Assembly (NCBI GenBank): GCA_032433595.1
Contig: JASWJB010000325.1
Span: 1 to 50,180 of the forward strand
Length of the DNA: 50,180 bases
Source: Conoideocrella luteorostrata
Taxonomy: Eukaryota > Ascomycota > Sordariomycetes > Hypocreales > Clavicipitaceae
Direction: 5' to 3'
Numbering within the stretch: the stretch's first letter is position 1; each line of letters opens with the position of its first letter. Below are positions 11,112 through 23,976 of the stretch, in pieces. A program made the position numbers and the translations under genes. Under the pieces are notes generated by a model. That model made no database searches. It was not told the origin of the DNA and saw only the letters and a program-made list of their open reading frames with translations.

Positions 11112-13623
11112 ATGCAGCGAAGGCCAATCTCGTGGCATAGTCTCGTCAGCTTTGTTTTGCACATCTTGACCTGTCATGCTGCATGGGTCAGTAAATGGTC
11201 ATGTGGACTATCTGGTGGTGATACATTCGACCCCTTTTGGATTGGCAAAATCGATGGCTCTTTCAACACCTCGGGTGGTGTAACCCAATTGTCGTTGACA
11301 CTTCTAGGGGTGCACAATACATCGACATTCAAATGCGAAGATCTCGACATATCAGGGCTCGAAAGCTCTATACGCTTTCATATACTGGGCCGCCCAGTTG
11401 GTCGGTTGACTGATTTCAGAAGTGAATGCCCTTTGTCAACTCCGATTTGGGACTTAAAGCCGTATGTGTTAATCCCGGTACTCTGTTTAAAAGACGGATT
11501 AAAGCCTCGTCCTTCCAAAATTAAAGATTAAAACTTTCGTGTCAATTCACTTATTTCATTTTTTAGTTCAGAAAATCCAGAAGGCAAGCAATTCTCGATC
11601 TACAAGTTTGTGTATCTCTTCGATAGCACTCATCGGTTGCAAACCATGGTGGCGGATTTTCGGTTCGAACAGAAAAACGGCAAACAGCTGGAGTGTGCGG
11701 TGACGAAAATTACACCTTACATCGGCACTGCGGCCTCGACAGCTTTCACCTTCGTTCCCGTTGGGATCATGGCTTTGGTTGGAGCTGCGTCCTGGCAATC
11801 CCACGTCAGTGAATTGGGGGCCAGTTCCTTAGTCCAGTACGGATCTACTATGGCCAGCCAGGGCCCTGTCTGGGAGACAGTTACCGATCTGTTGGAATAT
11901 ATACAATACTTGCAATTTGTCTTTCTCTCTTCGTCGCTCGTCATGACATATCCGGGTTTCTATGAGCCGATTGTCAGCAAGCTCGCTTGGGCATCACTGC
12001 TTTACTGGAGTAGTCCAGTCAATCATGGCCACACTTGGCAGGGCTTAGATGAAGGTATGTACACCAGCAATGCATCTTTTGGGATTGAGCATATGGTGCA
12101 AATACTTGAATTCCCCGTAATGGCCCGTGGCATATTCGATGCATTCATCGATCTCCTTATAATGGCAGCCGGCCTGTTCGTTACACTGCTTGTTCTGTAT
12201 TGTGCCAAGCTACGGCCAATTCAGGGAGCTTCAATACGCTCAATCGCTCAGACGGTGGGTGGCATCACTGTCGTGGTGACCTCGCTGTTCTTTAGCGGCC
12301 CTTTGCTGTTCTATCTTTCTCATGAGCTACCATATATCGGATACCTGCCCGACTTCAACATCGCTCTGGTGATATTGATGATGTTTGTTGTGGTTATCGC
12401 AGCCTGCGTCTTCGCTCATCGTTGTGAGCATCAGCGACAGAGGACGCTTTCTGAAGACCTCCCGCCATCATTTTACCCTAGACAGTTGCTGCGATATCTC
12501 TACCAATGGCTACCCATGTCTATACCTCTAGTGCAAGCAATTGGGGTCGGTGGGCTGTTCCCCTATGGCTTAGCACAATTATTCATGCTCGTGGGAAGCG
12601 AAGCCGTCCTTCTTATTCATAGGGTCACACATCAAAAAGTCTGCTTCCTTAGGTCACAAGCAGTCTGGTGTTCTGCCATCCGCTTATTGGCTCTTTCGCT
12701 TACCTTCACCTTCATATCACCCGCAAGCGAGGTAACCAGACAATACGTTGGATACACATTACTGTGTCTGCACGGAGCAGTTATTTTCCCTGGCTTCTTT
12801 TTCTCTGCGACTTGGCGATTATATCGGGCTTTCCAGAGGAAGAAAAAACACACGCAGGACGTTTCGATGCATTCAGGCGGCAGCGATTCGAGCGTGGCAC
12901 CGGTAAGATTGCCCGTAAGTAAGCGATTAATCTTGATAGAATCTGACCGACTCACCACAGGGCTTGCCGCTCGACAGCCTTTCTGCTCATTTTATCCAAA
13001 CGAATACGAAATACCAAAGGAACGATGCGGAGAGAACGCCACAGCATAGTTTTGATCGTCTCCGAACCTTTCACCGACCTGGGTTGTCCGGGGCCGCCTC
13101 ATTCGGGACGCTGAGCGATATGAGCACATCTGGTCATGCGTCCCACGCGCCATCCGCAACACCAGTAGACGCGGCGCACTTTATGCAAGATTATTCAGTC
13201 TTTTACAGAAAACCGCGGTCTCGAAACATGACGCCGACCTCGGGAGCCGAGTCCGTGAGCCGAACCCCCGACATGACCGAAGGCGGCAGCAGCTTATGTA
13301 CTCCATCTGAGGGGCCAAGCTCCGATCTGCAGTTCGCTCAGCATTACCCGTCGGATGACCTTCAAGAACTGCGCGACGTGCTTATTAGACCTGGCGTGGA
13401 CTATTCGGTGAGAGAATCGGATTTGTTCTACGGTAAGCCGGTACATAACGAATGGCCTCCAATGACGTCGAGCCCGTCAGAGGACTTGGAGGAGGGCCAA
13501 TCGAGCAGACGTTCCTTTTACGGCAATTGGACACGCAACTTCCCAACGAGTGTAAAACGTCCCAAGAAGGAAAAGGAAAAGGGGTTCCAGGTCGCAAGGC
13601 CACCGCGGCCTCCGAGTACATAG
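11112..13623 (+). CDS. TRP/FLC-like polytopic membrane protein with ML-like N-terminal domain, about 782 aa
   Basis: Three exons. Exon 1 is 11112-11461 and exon 2 starts at 11567 (the split codon gives Pro). Exon 2 ends at 12902 or 12914, both in phase 0 with GTAAG donors, and exon 3 is 12961-13623. The 12902 donor leaves a 58-nt intron and 782 aa; the 12914 donor leaves a very short 46-nt intron and 786 aa. Residues 1-24 look like a signal peptide. A Cys-containing, lumenal, ML-like domain follows to about residue 185. Next comes a multi-pass region with about nine hydrophobic segments, then a Ser/Pro-rich cytosolic tail of over 200 residues. Short motifs such as YPGFYEPIVSKLAW and SNASFG fit the fungal TRP/Pkd2/Flc family. 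Members act in FAD transport, calcium handling or cell-wall integrity; the role here is unknown. Confidence 0.8.
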
Positions 13624-14368
13624 CACGGTTTTCTTCCGAAGCGAATTCAACCGCCCTGGGACTTCTAAGCAGGCTTAGATTAGGCGTGTATATTATGTAA
13701 ACCTGTAGTAATACCCAAGATGCAAGTGTAAGCGTATTGAGAATTAGATAGGTTACCGGGGAGTGCTCTTATGCACTGGGCTTGTCGATCAGCCCTATAA
13801 CCGGGGTGTTGTATGAAGACTGATCGAAAAGTGCCTGGAATTATTAATGAAGTAGGAACGTGAGACACATGTGGCAAAACAGCAAAATGAACTGAACAAC
13901 ACTGAACCCGTTTCTCATTTATAGCAAATTAACCCTAGCAGCGACTTATCCCTACCGATCGGTTTGTCTTTAAACTCTTTGGCACAGTGTTCTAGCATTA
14001 GCATGGCAATTGCAATGTCATTGTCCTCCAGCCCCATACTAGCTGTGGCCATCTTAACTACCGGTTAGCTCATAGATACACCGGACAACGCGGGATCGCG
14101 TCCGATTAAGACGATAAGTAAAAATATAAATGCCAAATATTTCACTCAAGGCGTGGGTATATCCTGCGTTACGGCCTTACGCACCTGGAAGTTGATAATG
14201 TGCCACCCTGCAGGCTCCGTCTCACCAGCCTCATTCATGGCGACACGCGGAACTACACAGTGCGTGACGTCGCATAGCAGATCAGCTACTTCTTCAGGCA
14301 ACTCAAGTAGCCCATTTCTCAACCCTACACCACCTTCAAGCTGCCGCACATCTATTTTACAGTCATAA
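13624..14368. other. Intergenic region TRP-like gene - DUF427 gene
   Basis: About 745 bp. On the minus strand, 14146-14385 is an open 79-residue frame with a plausible composition (it contains GGVGLRNGLLELPEEV). It overlaps the DUF427 start, and I cannot assign it to a family. It may be a relic exon or chance. Confidence 0.35.
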
Positions 14369-15036
14369 ATGGCCTCTGTGCTCAAAATGAACGTTCAGAG
14401 CTTTCCTCGACCACCGCGTCTGGAACAGACATCGCGACATTTGCAGATCAAGTACCTAGGTCAATTGATTGCTGATACCAAAGAGGCGTATTGGGCGCTC
14501 GAGACTCATCATCCTCCCAGTATGTACAACACACTCATGCACCGTCCTACAACAGTCTCATCACGGCAGCACTTCCAAGAAAATTGCGACTATAGCATCA
14601 TCGAGTTCATGCGAGTGCGATGAATCTAGTCTCACCCCACATGCTCTATCGACTATCCATCTCCACCTGGACGGATGATCAAACAATAGTTGACGAGTTT
14701 GGAACAGCTTACTACCTCCCACGCTCATCTGTCCGTATACCTCTGACTACCACCAAAAAGCAAACGATTTGTGAGTTTAAAGGCGTGGCAACCTACTACA
14801 AGGTCGAGTTGGCCGACGGGACTGCGGTGTCTGATAGGATATGGTCATACGAGAGGCCAACACCCGCGTTCAAGCCCATTCATGGCTACCTATCCTTCTA
14901 TGCGGGACCCTGGGATTGCTTTGTGGATGGCGAAAAAGTCGAGGCTCAACCGGGAGACTTTTATGGAGGTTGGGTGACCTCCGACATTGAAGGTATAGTC
15001 AAAGGTCGAACTGGTAACCTCGATCCGATAGTGTGA
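14369..15036 (+). CDS. DUF427-domain protein, 159 aa
   Basis: Two exons, 14369-14519 and 14708-15036, with a 188-nt intron (GTATGT donor, ACAG acceptor). The split codon restores ETHHPP-T-YYLP, which is the family's typical sequence. The domain continues with CEFKGVATYY, the W(S)YERPTPAF...GYLSFYAG segment and ends with PGDFYGGWVTSDIEG, all hallmarks of DUF427 proteins. These are small beta-barrel-like proteins found in bacteria and fungi; their biochemical role is not established. There is no signal peptide. An alternative start is Met7 (14387). The intron is longer than most in the window, so a small additional exon cannot be excluded. Confidence 0.82.
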
Positions 15037-17118
15037 GAGCTGCGTGAGAGAGCTTGGCTTGCGTTATAATCACAACCTTCCTGCTTCTACTAGATGGAAT
15101 GACAGCCGCCACTCTCGGCGCGGTGCGATGGAGATGGTCAGTAAGCAACTCTGCCTGATTACTCAGAGCGGGATATTAAGGGACGGCGCGACGGTGAAAG
15201 GATCCAAATAGCACCATGCTACCGCAATGTTAGTCTACATTGTATGCGTATGTGAATCAAAAGTTCTCATAGTGCGGAGTATATCCTCGACTCAGTACGG
15301 TGACGCAGCTAGTGCAGTTGTAGCGCAAAAATAGATGAAAGAGCGCGGCAAATGGAACGAGATGGGATTCAGGTAACAACAACGGCCATGGCCCATCAGG
15401 GTAAGGATGGAAGAACACTTATGTCTTCGGATTAGAAAATATGTATTTTCGCCATCCGGAATGAAACCCTACTCCGTACCGTGTTTGCGGCATTGTCCCA
15501 GCACGGTGGACGAACCTGGCAGGTGCATCGGTGCGAGTGCTTTAGTTGGCTTAGTTAATTGCGTCACCATGTTTAGGCGAACTTTAGAGTGTGCCGTCCG
15601 CTATCTCTAGTCCTGATAGTACCTCTGACGAATCCTCACATCCTTTTTTTAAGTGAAACAGGGTGCACGACGACCAAGACCAAGAGCAAAGCAAAAACTG
15701 GCAGTGAATTCAATACTCTGTACGGACTACTCAACCTCTGCTCTCTTCGTCCCTGCCTCTCTATCATGCAAGGGTGCGGTGCAGCGGCATTATAGTTAAC
15801 TACAGAGTACGGAGTACCGATCAGATCAGTACCTCGCTCATGCTGCCCGCCGATGTGACCATGGAGCTTGTATTCTGTCTCAGAATATTGCTTGTCACCT
15901 CGATACTTGCTTTTGCTGGACGTGTACTCCACATTGACAACGGCGTGTCCTTGAGGAATCTCAGCGCTGGCTTTTCTTTTTTCTCCTTTGCAGCGTCTCA
16001 GCTCAGAGCAGCGCGAGCTTTGTCGGGCGTCTGAGCAAGCTGGCTGCTACTAGTTACTTGCTGCGGTACACTCTTCAACCTAGCGCAACGCCTGGTGGCT
16101 GGCCAGCACTCCATTCCATTGGCCACGGTGCCTCCGACATCACTTGGAATTGAGACGTATTCGTTAGCAGCGGTCAATTTGACGGCATGTTGGAGGAGAC
16201 CGGTGACGACGGAGACAACCCGTCGCAATCGTGGCTGCACTAACTCTGGAGGGGTAGATCCCGACCCGCGCGACATGGGCCCCCCTTGAAAGCAGATAAA
16301 ACAGTGGTCCGTACTCTGTAGATTAGGGAGTCCTCAAGGTCCACTTATCGCATTCATCAAGATTGAGGACAAGAGAGCTCCCACTCAGACAGTCAGTCAG
16401 TCGCCTCCCCAATCCTCCTTGCCGAATTGTGTGGAGCACGGAGCAACCAGAGTCCAGCCTACACTGCCGACCAGAACAGACCACACACTGCTACACTCCA
16501 TCCGTGGGGGCTGACCATGAGTGGATCGCGAAATCGAGCACACCTTTGGCTTTCCGCTTCTGGCTGCCGGAGAAAATCAATCATGGTCAGTGGTGCAGGC
16601 CGGCTCTCGCCGAAGTGAGACGCAGGCTGGCAGGCAGGTGATGTGATCAATATGTGGAAGGAGAGAGACTGTGCTACTGGTCGCTACTGGTAGCTTCAGC
16701 TTCAGGTAGCCACTCTGCCGCCCTCCCTGCACTGCGCACCCTGGCAATGCCGGCAATGCTAGCAGTACTTGGAATTAATGGTTGCTCAGTGGGAGCCCCT
16801 CAGCAGCAGAGTTTCCAGCTTAAGCGCCGCCCTCAGCGTTGACCCAAATTAGACCTGTCCATACGACGCAGTGCTGCTGCAGCATTCTCTTTGTGTTCTT
16901 ATCTTCACTCTTCCCCTTCCACCAGCATTCCGCCGCCTATTTCGTCGCTCCCTCTTAAAAGCATTTCTTCCCGGTGGCCGTGATTTTAACTGTCGTGGCC
17001 AATAGCGAGGCAAAAAACACGCACGAACCGGATCGAACTCAGGCACGGTTCAGCTCTGTCAGGCGCGAGCCTGCGTTCCACCACCCATGACAGCAATCAA
17101 CGATTTCCCGGTTTCGAT
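15037..17118. other. Intergenic region with TACGGAGTA motifs
   Basis: About 2.1 kb. It holds TACTCCGTA at 15470, TACGGAGTA at 15808 and several near matches (for example at 15726 and 16313). The hairpin CAGGC-GCGA-GCCTG lies at 17059-17072. No gene is recognised. The 3' part is presumably the promoter of the rhodopsin-domain gene. Confidence 0.5.
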
Positions 17119-18472
17119 ATGGAGTTCACAACGCAACTGTTAATAGAATCATGGATTCTTTACACCTTAGGGGTCGCCATTGTCGTCTGCCGCATGATAT
17201 CGAGAAGAATTAAACTGGGCAAATGGAGGAACCTAATGATTGACGACTACTTGATGCTCTTCGCTCTGGTTCGTTCATTACCATTCGCGTTCAAGTCTCT
17301 CGGCCACGGCCCGGCAAATATCAAGCTAATCTATTGCAGGTCAACTTTACCGGAGTTGTCGTCTCGATTAACGAAGTGGCCAAGAATGGCAGTAATTACA
17401 TGTCCCCGGAAGATGCCGCAGCCCTTACACCGCAAGGTGTTCATAATGCCATCTACGGCAGCATCATGACGTTTGTACTCGAGATTTTTACTATTACCGG
17501 CACCTGGACTGTCAAGGCCTGTCTGCTGATACTCTACTCTCGGCTTACGTGAGTCAATCGCTGCCCGCTGCCCGCTCCCCACGCCTGCCTGCTGCCGGAC
17601 TCGTGCTCATGATTCATAGGAGAAATACTCTGCCGAGACAACACCTCCTCGTCAAGATTGCAGCCGGGTACTGCGCCATTACGTACCTCGTTGTCATATT
17701 CATGTTCATATTTTACTGGTGCAGTCCTACCTACGAGTATTGGGCTGTTCCTGTCAGAATAGACCAGTGCGCCACATACTACCATCACATGATATTTGCG
17801 ACGGCTTGCAACATCTCTTCCGACATCCTTCTCCTTCTCATCCCTATCCCGATCATCTTCAAGACGCGCTTACCGATAAAGCGAAAAGCTATCCTTGTTT
17901 TCATTCTTGGACTTGGAGTTTTCAACATCCTTGCTGCGATACTCAACCGATACTACAACTTTAGCAACCCCAATTCTTACGTTTTCCTCTTCTGGTATGT
18001 CGCCGAAGTCGGCATTGCCATGCTGGTGGGTAACATGCCACTCTGTTGGCCGGTTTTGCGGGCACTCTTGGGGCGAAATGACAAAACCAACACGCCTGAA
18101 TATCATGGCTACACCATCAGCGGCGGTGGTCGGAAGAACAAGAAACCAAAGAACATCCTGAGCACGACAGTGTTGGGAGCCACAATGTGGGACAAATTGG
18201 AAGACCAGGAAGAAGGATCCGCTAGGACACAAGGATCACACGAACCAAAGCCCCTTTCTGACCAAGGAAGCCAGATCGAGTTGATATTGCAGGGGCACAC
18301 ACATAATCACCATCACCAAGCTGCCGTCAGCGCAAATGCAGAATCATCCACACTGCCAAACAACGAACCGAAGCGACTAGGGTCTAGTGGAGGGAGCAGC
18401 CCCAGCAACGTCTCAGGAGACAAGATTATGGTTGTTACCACCGTCGACGTCTCCTCATCAAATTCTCATTAA
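17119..18472 (+). CDS. Fungal rhodopsin-domain (SAT4/Pth11-type) integral membrane protein, 403 aa
   Basis: Three exons, 17119-17268, 17340-17548 and 17620-18472, with two 71-nt introns. The first donor is the unusual GTTCGT; the second is GTGAGT. Seven hydrophobic segments are visible between residue 10 and about 285. The first loop carries the IDDYLML motif typical of this family. NGSNYMSP lies in the outer loop, and RRNTLPRQ follows the segment that ends in YSRLT. The 120-residue cytosolic tail is Ser/Gly-rich with a His cluster (HTHNHHHQ). Family members include Pth11-like receptors and many uncharacterised proteins of the plasma membrane. The extracellular CFEM domain seen in classical Pth11 is absent. 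The ligand is unknown. Confidence 0.87.
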
Positions 18473-21400
18473 GGAAACGGTATGGGCGCAAATGACGATT
18501 TTTCGTTTGCATTGATTTCTAGGTTTTGGGACGCGCCGCAGCCGTCCCATTGGAGTATGGAGTTGCAATTCGTGGGGATGGTTCACGTTTGATGATCCTG
18601 TGGTGCGGCAGCGGGCATTATTTATGCAAACTACCCCCGCCTGCCCATTTACGGGGACACTTTTATTACGCCGCCCCCATATTCATTCTATGCACTGGAC
18701 GATATATGAACTTTAGAAGAAGTATCTACGGCCAGGTTTGGGCAGACGGATTTTTTTACTTACATAATAGAATTACACGGCGTGAGGGATCTATCTGGAT
18801 GAAGATCAAATATGGACGGTCTAGGAAATACCCGCTGGGCATGACTACAATTGAATAGACTTGTTTGTCACGAAGATTAACTCGGTATCGCTATGGAGTA
18901 AAATGGAAAGCTCGGGTTCCCGTCTCCACGAGAGCGGTGCCATGACCAGGTCAATATGGATCACAGATTTAGTATCGATCAAAAGTTCTCGGAGTACCCC
19001 CATTTCTCCACTGAGCAAAGCCAAGTTCCACTCTGCCGAGCGTTGCGCAGTTGCCCCCCTAGGCCATGTGATGATGACATGCTCACTGGAAGCCGTTCAT
19101 GCTGTGGCTCCTTGTTAATCGCGAGCCGCAAGCCGTGGAGGTTTCAGTTTTTGTTTGGGTTGCCGGAAGGAATGCGATAATGCGTATACGGAGGGAGTCG
19201 CGGGCCAGAATTTGGCATCTCATAAGAATCGCCCATGGTACAGTGCGATACAGTCGTGATACGCTATCAGCATAGGTCGGTCGCCCAAAGCATTTTCCCG
19301 AGGAAGCCTCGACCTCATTGGGCCGCTTGTCAAAAATATAACTGATTCCGTATGATGATGGCAAAAATCGTAGTACCGTACTCCGTACTTCGTGCGGAGT
19401 GGTCTGTGGTATTGTAGAAACTATCCACTATTTAGCCCCAGGACGCCACCTACATGATAAATTAATAGTGTGTATGAGGCGCCGCCGCCCTCAGCGGCTC
19501 CAGTACAAGGGCCGCTGGTCAAATTTCAGCAAAGCTACTAGGCTGGTGGGGTGGATGGAGGAGCCCTTGCCGTCTTGGCTGATGAAGCGACAAGAGAGGC
19601 GCTGCAGTCTCTTAAGGGCATTGTCACATTGCCTCGTCGACACATTTGCAAGTAGGCTATCAAACATCGCACTTCATGCTGCCACAAATGTTTACGATAT
19701 ACTTGAGCAGGTTTCCGGCGCGAAGATGGTTGACCTATGGTGGGGTTGGAGTAGACCAGACTAGCGAAGTTTGATCTGACCTATAAGGGCCGACTGACGT
19801 TGACATGACACTATTTTGGCCTTTCGCGGCCTGAAAAGTGGCTTGGAGAAAATTTAGTGAGAGAATCCAAACGCCATACGACGACTGAGCAACAGGGGCG
19901 TTGAACAGGTTGGGACGGTGGTCCAGGAACAAAGTTTAGGTAGCTAGGTGCTAACTGGGTACTTCGTACTCCTTAGTATGACTCTGGATGATCGGTTGAC
20001 CTCGTATGGAGTAACTGAAACTGACTGACAAGCACATCGGTGGAATGCCTAATTTTGTGGGCTAACGTGTCGTTCGAGCAGTTAGGCCGGTCGCTGAACC
20101 ATAAATTGCCATGTACATACGATGGTCGGCATAAAGGTTTTGCCCACTTCGGTGGCCTTCTACGCCAAGGGGGTGTGTAAGAACTTTATGCCACATACTG
20201 TATTCCTGTTCGACTCGGAAAGGGGACTAGCACTCTTGTGCTGGTCCTGACGACGCGATAGAGCCCCGGGCCTGTGGCCATCCATGGTTCTAGCATATCG
20301 GTTTAGCTCGTCCGGGGTTCGCTCGGTGTAACAAACACAATGTGGAGCTGAACTTGAGTGCTAATTCACCATTGAGAACAATAGGAGGAAAAGCGTCCCG
20401 AGTTGGTATGGATGAGCGCTTCTCGTCTGACTGGATCAACGGCCCTGCCCGAATCAGAAGCATTTGGTCGCGCGAGGATTTGCACTTCCAATCAACGGGG
20501 TCAGGCCACGAAGGAAACCCGACGGCTAGTTAAGTCTGTGCTGAATCTGGGACACTACAAGGGTCGATTTGTCGATTTCGGTTCGCGATATGTTTCTGCA
20601 GGTTCGACGCGGAGCGGATACAACGTGCGCTGCGCTGCGCACTGACTATCCTGTAGGGCCACTGCCACTGTAAATCGGTTAAATTATCCGCTCGCCATGC
20701 CCTGGACATTTGATATTTGGCATCAAAGGCAATGTATTGTTTCGGTTCCACGAGGGCAGCGCAGACAGGGGAGGGGGAGGGGGGCAGTTGCTTGACGATG
20801 GAGCAGTTAGTTAGTTAGTTACTCGCCTACCAAAAAAAGAACTAAAGAAGAAATTGCACAACGGCGAGCCACCTTTTTCACGCTGCGAGGTAACATCGTC
20901 TGCAATACCTAGCTAGAGCAGTTCGGCCATAGGAAGCGCCGCATGGAAGTTTCCATGGAATGATGAATGAGAATGGCAAATGGACCGTGATGGGCGCGGT
21001 TCTGAGTTCGAGGATGGCGATGCGGGGAAGACAGCAGAGAGCCGGATTTTGCCAGTTCCAAGCCAAGCAGCGTCGTCCTGTCATATCATTAAAACGCCAA
21101 TATCAAGTCGCTTTCGGGCTGTTTTCAAGGCTATTCAATTGGTCTGTGGAATGAGTGCAGCATTCCATGAGTTCAATAATTCTTTCTGCATGGCCCAACG
21201 CACGCCGGCCGTCGATGCGCCCGCCCTCGACTAGCAACTGGGAGGAGGCAGGACCGTGGCTGCTGGCGGCCGAGCCAAAGTGGAAGAGGGCGGGGCCTAG
21301 TGCAGCCAGATAGATGTCCCGGCAGCGGCGGTGGACTCGAGAGCAGAGATCCAAATTGAAATCAATTCGGATGGTCCCAGTACGCCGGGATGTCCGCGAT

Positions 21401-22185
21401 CAACGTCCAGCGATTGGCTCGGGTTGTGCAGTAGTTGCAGCCCTACTCTTCTGCAATACAATAGCCACTGCGTACTCCGTAATGTAACGACAGACAGAGT
21501 CAGTCCAAATCTCAGTCCGCGGCGGCGGCCTTCGGTTGATGGCCCCGCTAGCGGTTGAATGTGCTGTCAAGTCTCTTTACTAGTCTCTGCATGGCTGGAC
21601 GTATTAGCTCTGATAGCCTGATTCTCGCATTTTCAACCCGGCCATGCATGTTTTTTGCTCCGTTGCAGTAGGTGGTTCTTGTTGTTGCCATTGTTTTGAG
21701 TGGCTCTTCGGCGTTGCATGTATGCATGAGCTTGCTTTCCTGGGCCTCGTGTTGGCTGTTTCCTGTCTGTTGCTGGCCTTTCTGTCCGCCCTCTTTTCGT
21801 CTTTTTTTCTTTTTCTTTTTCTTTTATTCATACCAAGCTCATGCTTGGCTCAATTCCCTCCCTGCTTGCCTAGTTCACATTGCTTCTTATCTCCCTACTA
21901 CTGTCGAAACGTTCTGGACCTTGCCGAGGTCTCAACCATCCTGAGGGTGCTATTCACTCTCATTCCTTTCATCAACACCTTGTCTCGGCTGGGTCTCGTC
22001 TGCGATCCTCTGGCTGTGGTGTCTCGCAGGGGTGCAAGTGGCGGATGTCTCACCTTGCACGTCAGACGTCAACCGAAGAAGCCAAGAGCAACTCCGCGAC
22101 GTCACGGAAGAAGAAATATTTCAACCTCACCAATTAAATCTTGATCATTTCACCAGCGGTTCGTGGAGGGAACGAGCTCGTCGCA
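18473..22185. other. Long gene-poor spacer (3.7 kb)
   Basis: No convincing gene is seen. It contains TACTCCGTA at 19379 and 21473, several near matches, a GTTAGTTA run at about 20805-20820, a G-rich stretch at 20767-20784, and a CT/T-rich tract at 21782-21835. The last fits the leader of the downstream permease gene. Short open frames (for example 19399-19764) look random. Confidence 0.5.
21782..21835 (+). promoter_or_regulatory. Pyrimidine-rich tract upstream of permease gene
   Basis: A run of C/T, mostly repeats of CTTTTT, lies about 350 bp before the ATG of the purine-cytosine permease gene. Such CT tracts are common in promoters and leaders of filamentous fungi. The assignment is by position only. 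Confidence 0.35.
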
Positions 22186-23976
22186 ATGACTTCGCCGTCA
22201 CCCCCGGCCAAGGGCCACCGCGACACTCAGACCTTGGACGAGAAAGGTCTGTCGCGACTAAGCGCCACGGCCTCCAGAGATGAAGAATTTGCCAATGCAG
22301 TCGATCCTGAAGTTGCGGCCAAGATCCCCGTGCCGTCCAAGCTGAGGGAAATCAACACCCGAATTGAGAATTTGGCCGGCTTTGAGGCCCGTGGCATCAC
22401 CCGTGTACTGCCGGAAGAGCGGCAACCGCGTTCATGGTCCAGCGATCTCCAGGTTGCCATCATGTGGTATAGCGCCAATATATCACTGAATAACCTAGCC
22501 GTGGCCATGTTGGGGCCACTGGCCTATCAGCTGGGGTTTTTGGACTGTGCCATGTGTGCCGTCTTTGGTGCGTTTGTTGGTAGTATAACCACGGCTTACA
22601 TGAGTATATGGGGCCCCCAAAGCGGAAATCGAACAATGGTATGTTATTGTGTGTGTGTGTGTGATGGCTTGAACTTTATCCTCGCAATGCACCAACGGGC
22701 AAGGCGGGAAACAATGAGGCGCAAACGCCGGTGTGGAGAATCATCTCTTAGAAGCACACGCTGACAAACATTTGTCCTGGAAATAGGTCGTATTGCGATT
22801 CTTCATGGGCTATTGGCCGTCCAAGATATTGTGCGTTCTCAACATTATCCTCATGATTGGGTATGCAACTATCGATGGTATCATTGGTGGTCAGGTCTTG
22901 TCGGCTGTAAGCGATGGCAAGATGACCATCATTGTGGGCATCGTTGTTGTCAGCATTGTGTGCTGGGTTGTCGCAGTCTTTGGCATGGCTGTTTTTCACA
23001 AGTATGAGCGGTAAGTCCGTCCAAAGCCCCCGGGTTCTATTTGCCGTTTGTAAGACCCTGATGCTCATGACTGCCAAGATACTCGTGGCTCCCCCAAACA
23101 ATTGCTCTGTTCATTCTCATCGGCTGCGCCGGACCATACTTCGATGCATCCGCCCCATCCAAGAATTCCGGCGCTCTTCTTGCTGCCCAGCGTCTGTCCT
23201 TCTTCAACATTTGCTTGTATGTGCCCAACTCGTGGGCGGGCGCCGCCTCTGATTTCTACGTCTACTACCCCGAGAAGACGTCTAAGCGCAAGATCTTCCT
23301 GCTTACCCTCACCGGCCTCTGGACCGCATTCACATTTGTCTACCTCATCGCCATTGGTCTCGGAACCGGAGTTGCCAACAGCCCTGCCTGGGCCGCCGCC
23401 AACAATATTAGCTCCGGTGCGCTCATTGTTGCCGGATATGAACCACTCAAAGGCTTTGGCCGGTTCTGCTCTGTCGTCGTAGCCCTCGGTGTCATTGCCA
23501 ACAGTATTCCCAGTACATACTCTGCCGCCTTGGGGGTCCAGGTCCTTGGCCGCTATGCCAAAGCCGTACCTCGATATGTCTGGTCAACCGTCATCGTCCT
23601 GATCGAGTTCGTTCTCGCCGTAGCCGGCCGCGAGCATCTGTTCACCATCTTCCAAAACTTCTGTGCGCTGATGGGATACTGGGCTATGATCATGTTCTTC
23701 ATCGTTCTCATGGAGCACCTCATGTTCCGCGGTCGCAAAGGGTTCGACTGGTCTCGTTGGGAGGACAAGAATTACCAGCCACTTGGTCTTGCCGCCCTTG
23801 CTGCTTTCCTGATTGGGTGGGCGGGAGCAATCCTTGGAATGGCCCAGGCTTGGTATACTGGTCCCTTGGCGACCTTGGCTGAAGGAGGTGATGTCGGACT
23901 ATGGATTGCGTGTGGGTTTACCCTTGTGTCATTTCCGCCTTTGCGCGCCCTGGAGCTCAAGTTCTTCGGGCGATGA
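22186..23976 (+). CDS. Purine-cytosine permease (NCS1 family nucleobase:cation symporter), 524 aa
   Basis: Three exons, 22186-22638, 22787-23010 and 23079-23976. The introns are 148 nt (GTATGT donor, containing a (GT)n run at 22649-22663) and 68 nt (GTAAGT donor). The second join restores a split Arg codon (YER / YSWLPQ). The cytosolic N-terminal 80 residues are followed by about 12 membrane segments. The NCS1/Fcy pattern is visible in SANISLNNLAVAMLGPL, GPQSGNRTM, RFFMGYWP, the NSWAGAASDFYVYYP loop and PSTYSAALG. Such proteins take up cytosine, adenine, guanine or hypoxanthine with protons across the plasma membrane. The start ATG follows TCGCA and agrees with the family's N-terminus. Length is normal and the gene looks intact. 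Confidence 0.93.

Noticed and set aside
14146..14385. 79-residue minus-strand open frame with gene-like composition
   Set aside because: It overlaps the DUF427 first exon, has no recognised domain and no supporting neighbour exon; left as a note in the spacer entry.
17020..17085. Possible tRNA on the minus strand, with GAGTTCGATCC resembling a B box
   Set aside because: The T stem does not pair beyond one base, there is no A box, and the nearby CAGGC-GCGA-GCCTG hairpin cannot form a 7-base anticodon loop.
20174..20338. Possible solo LTR starting TGTAAGA and ending TGTAACA
   Set aside because: No target-site duplication and no second copy in the window; the ends match only by TGT/ACA, which is weak.
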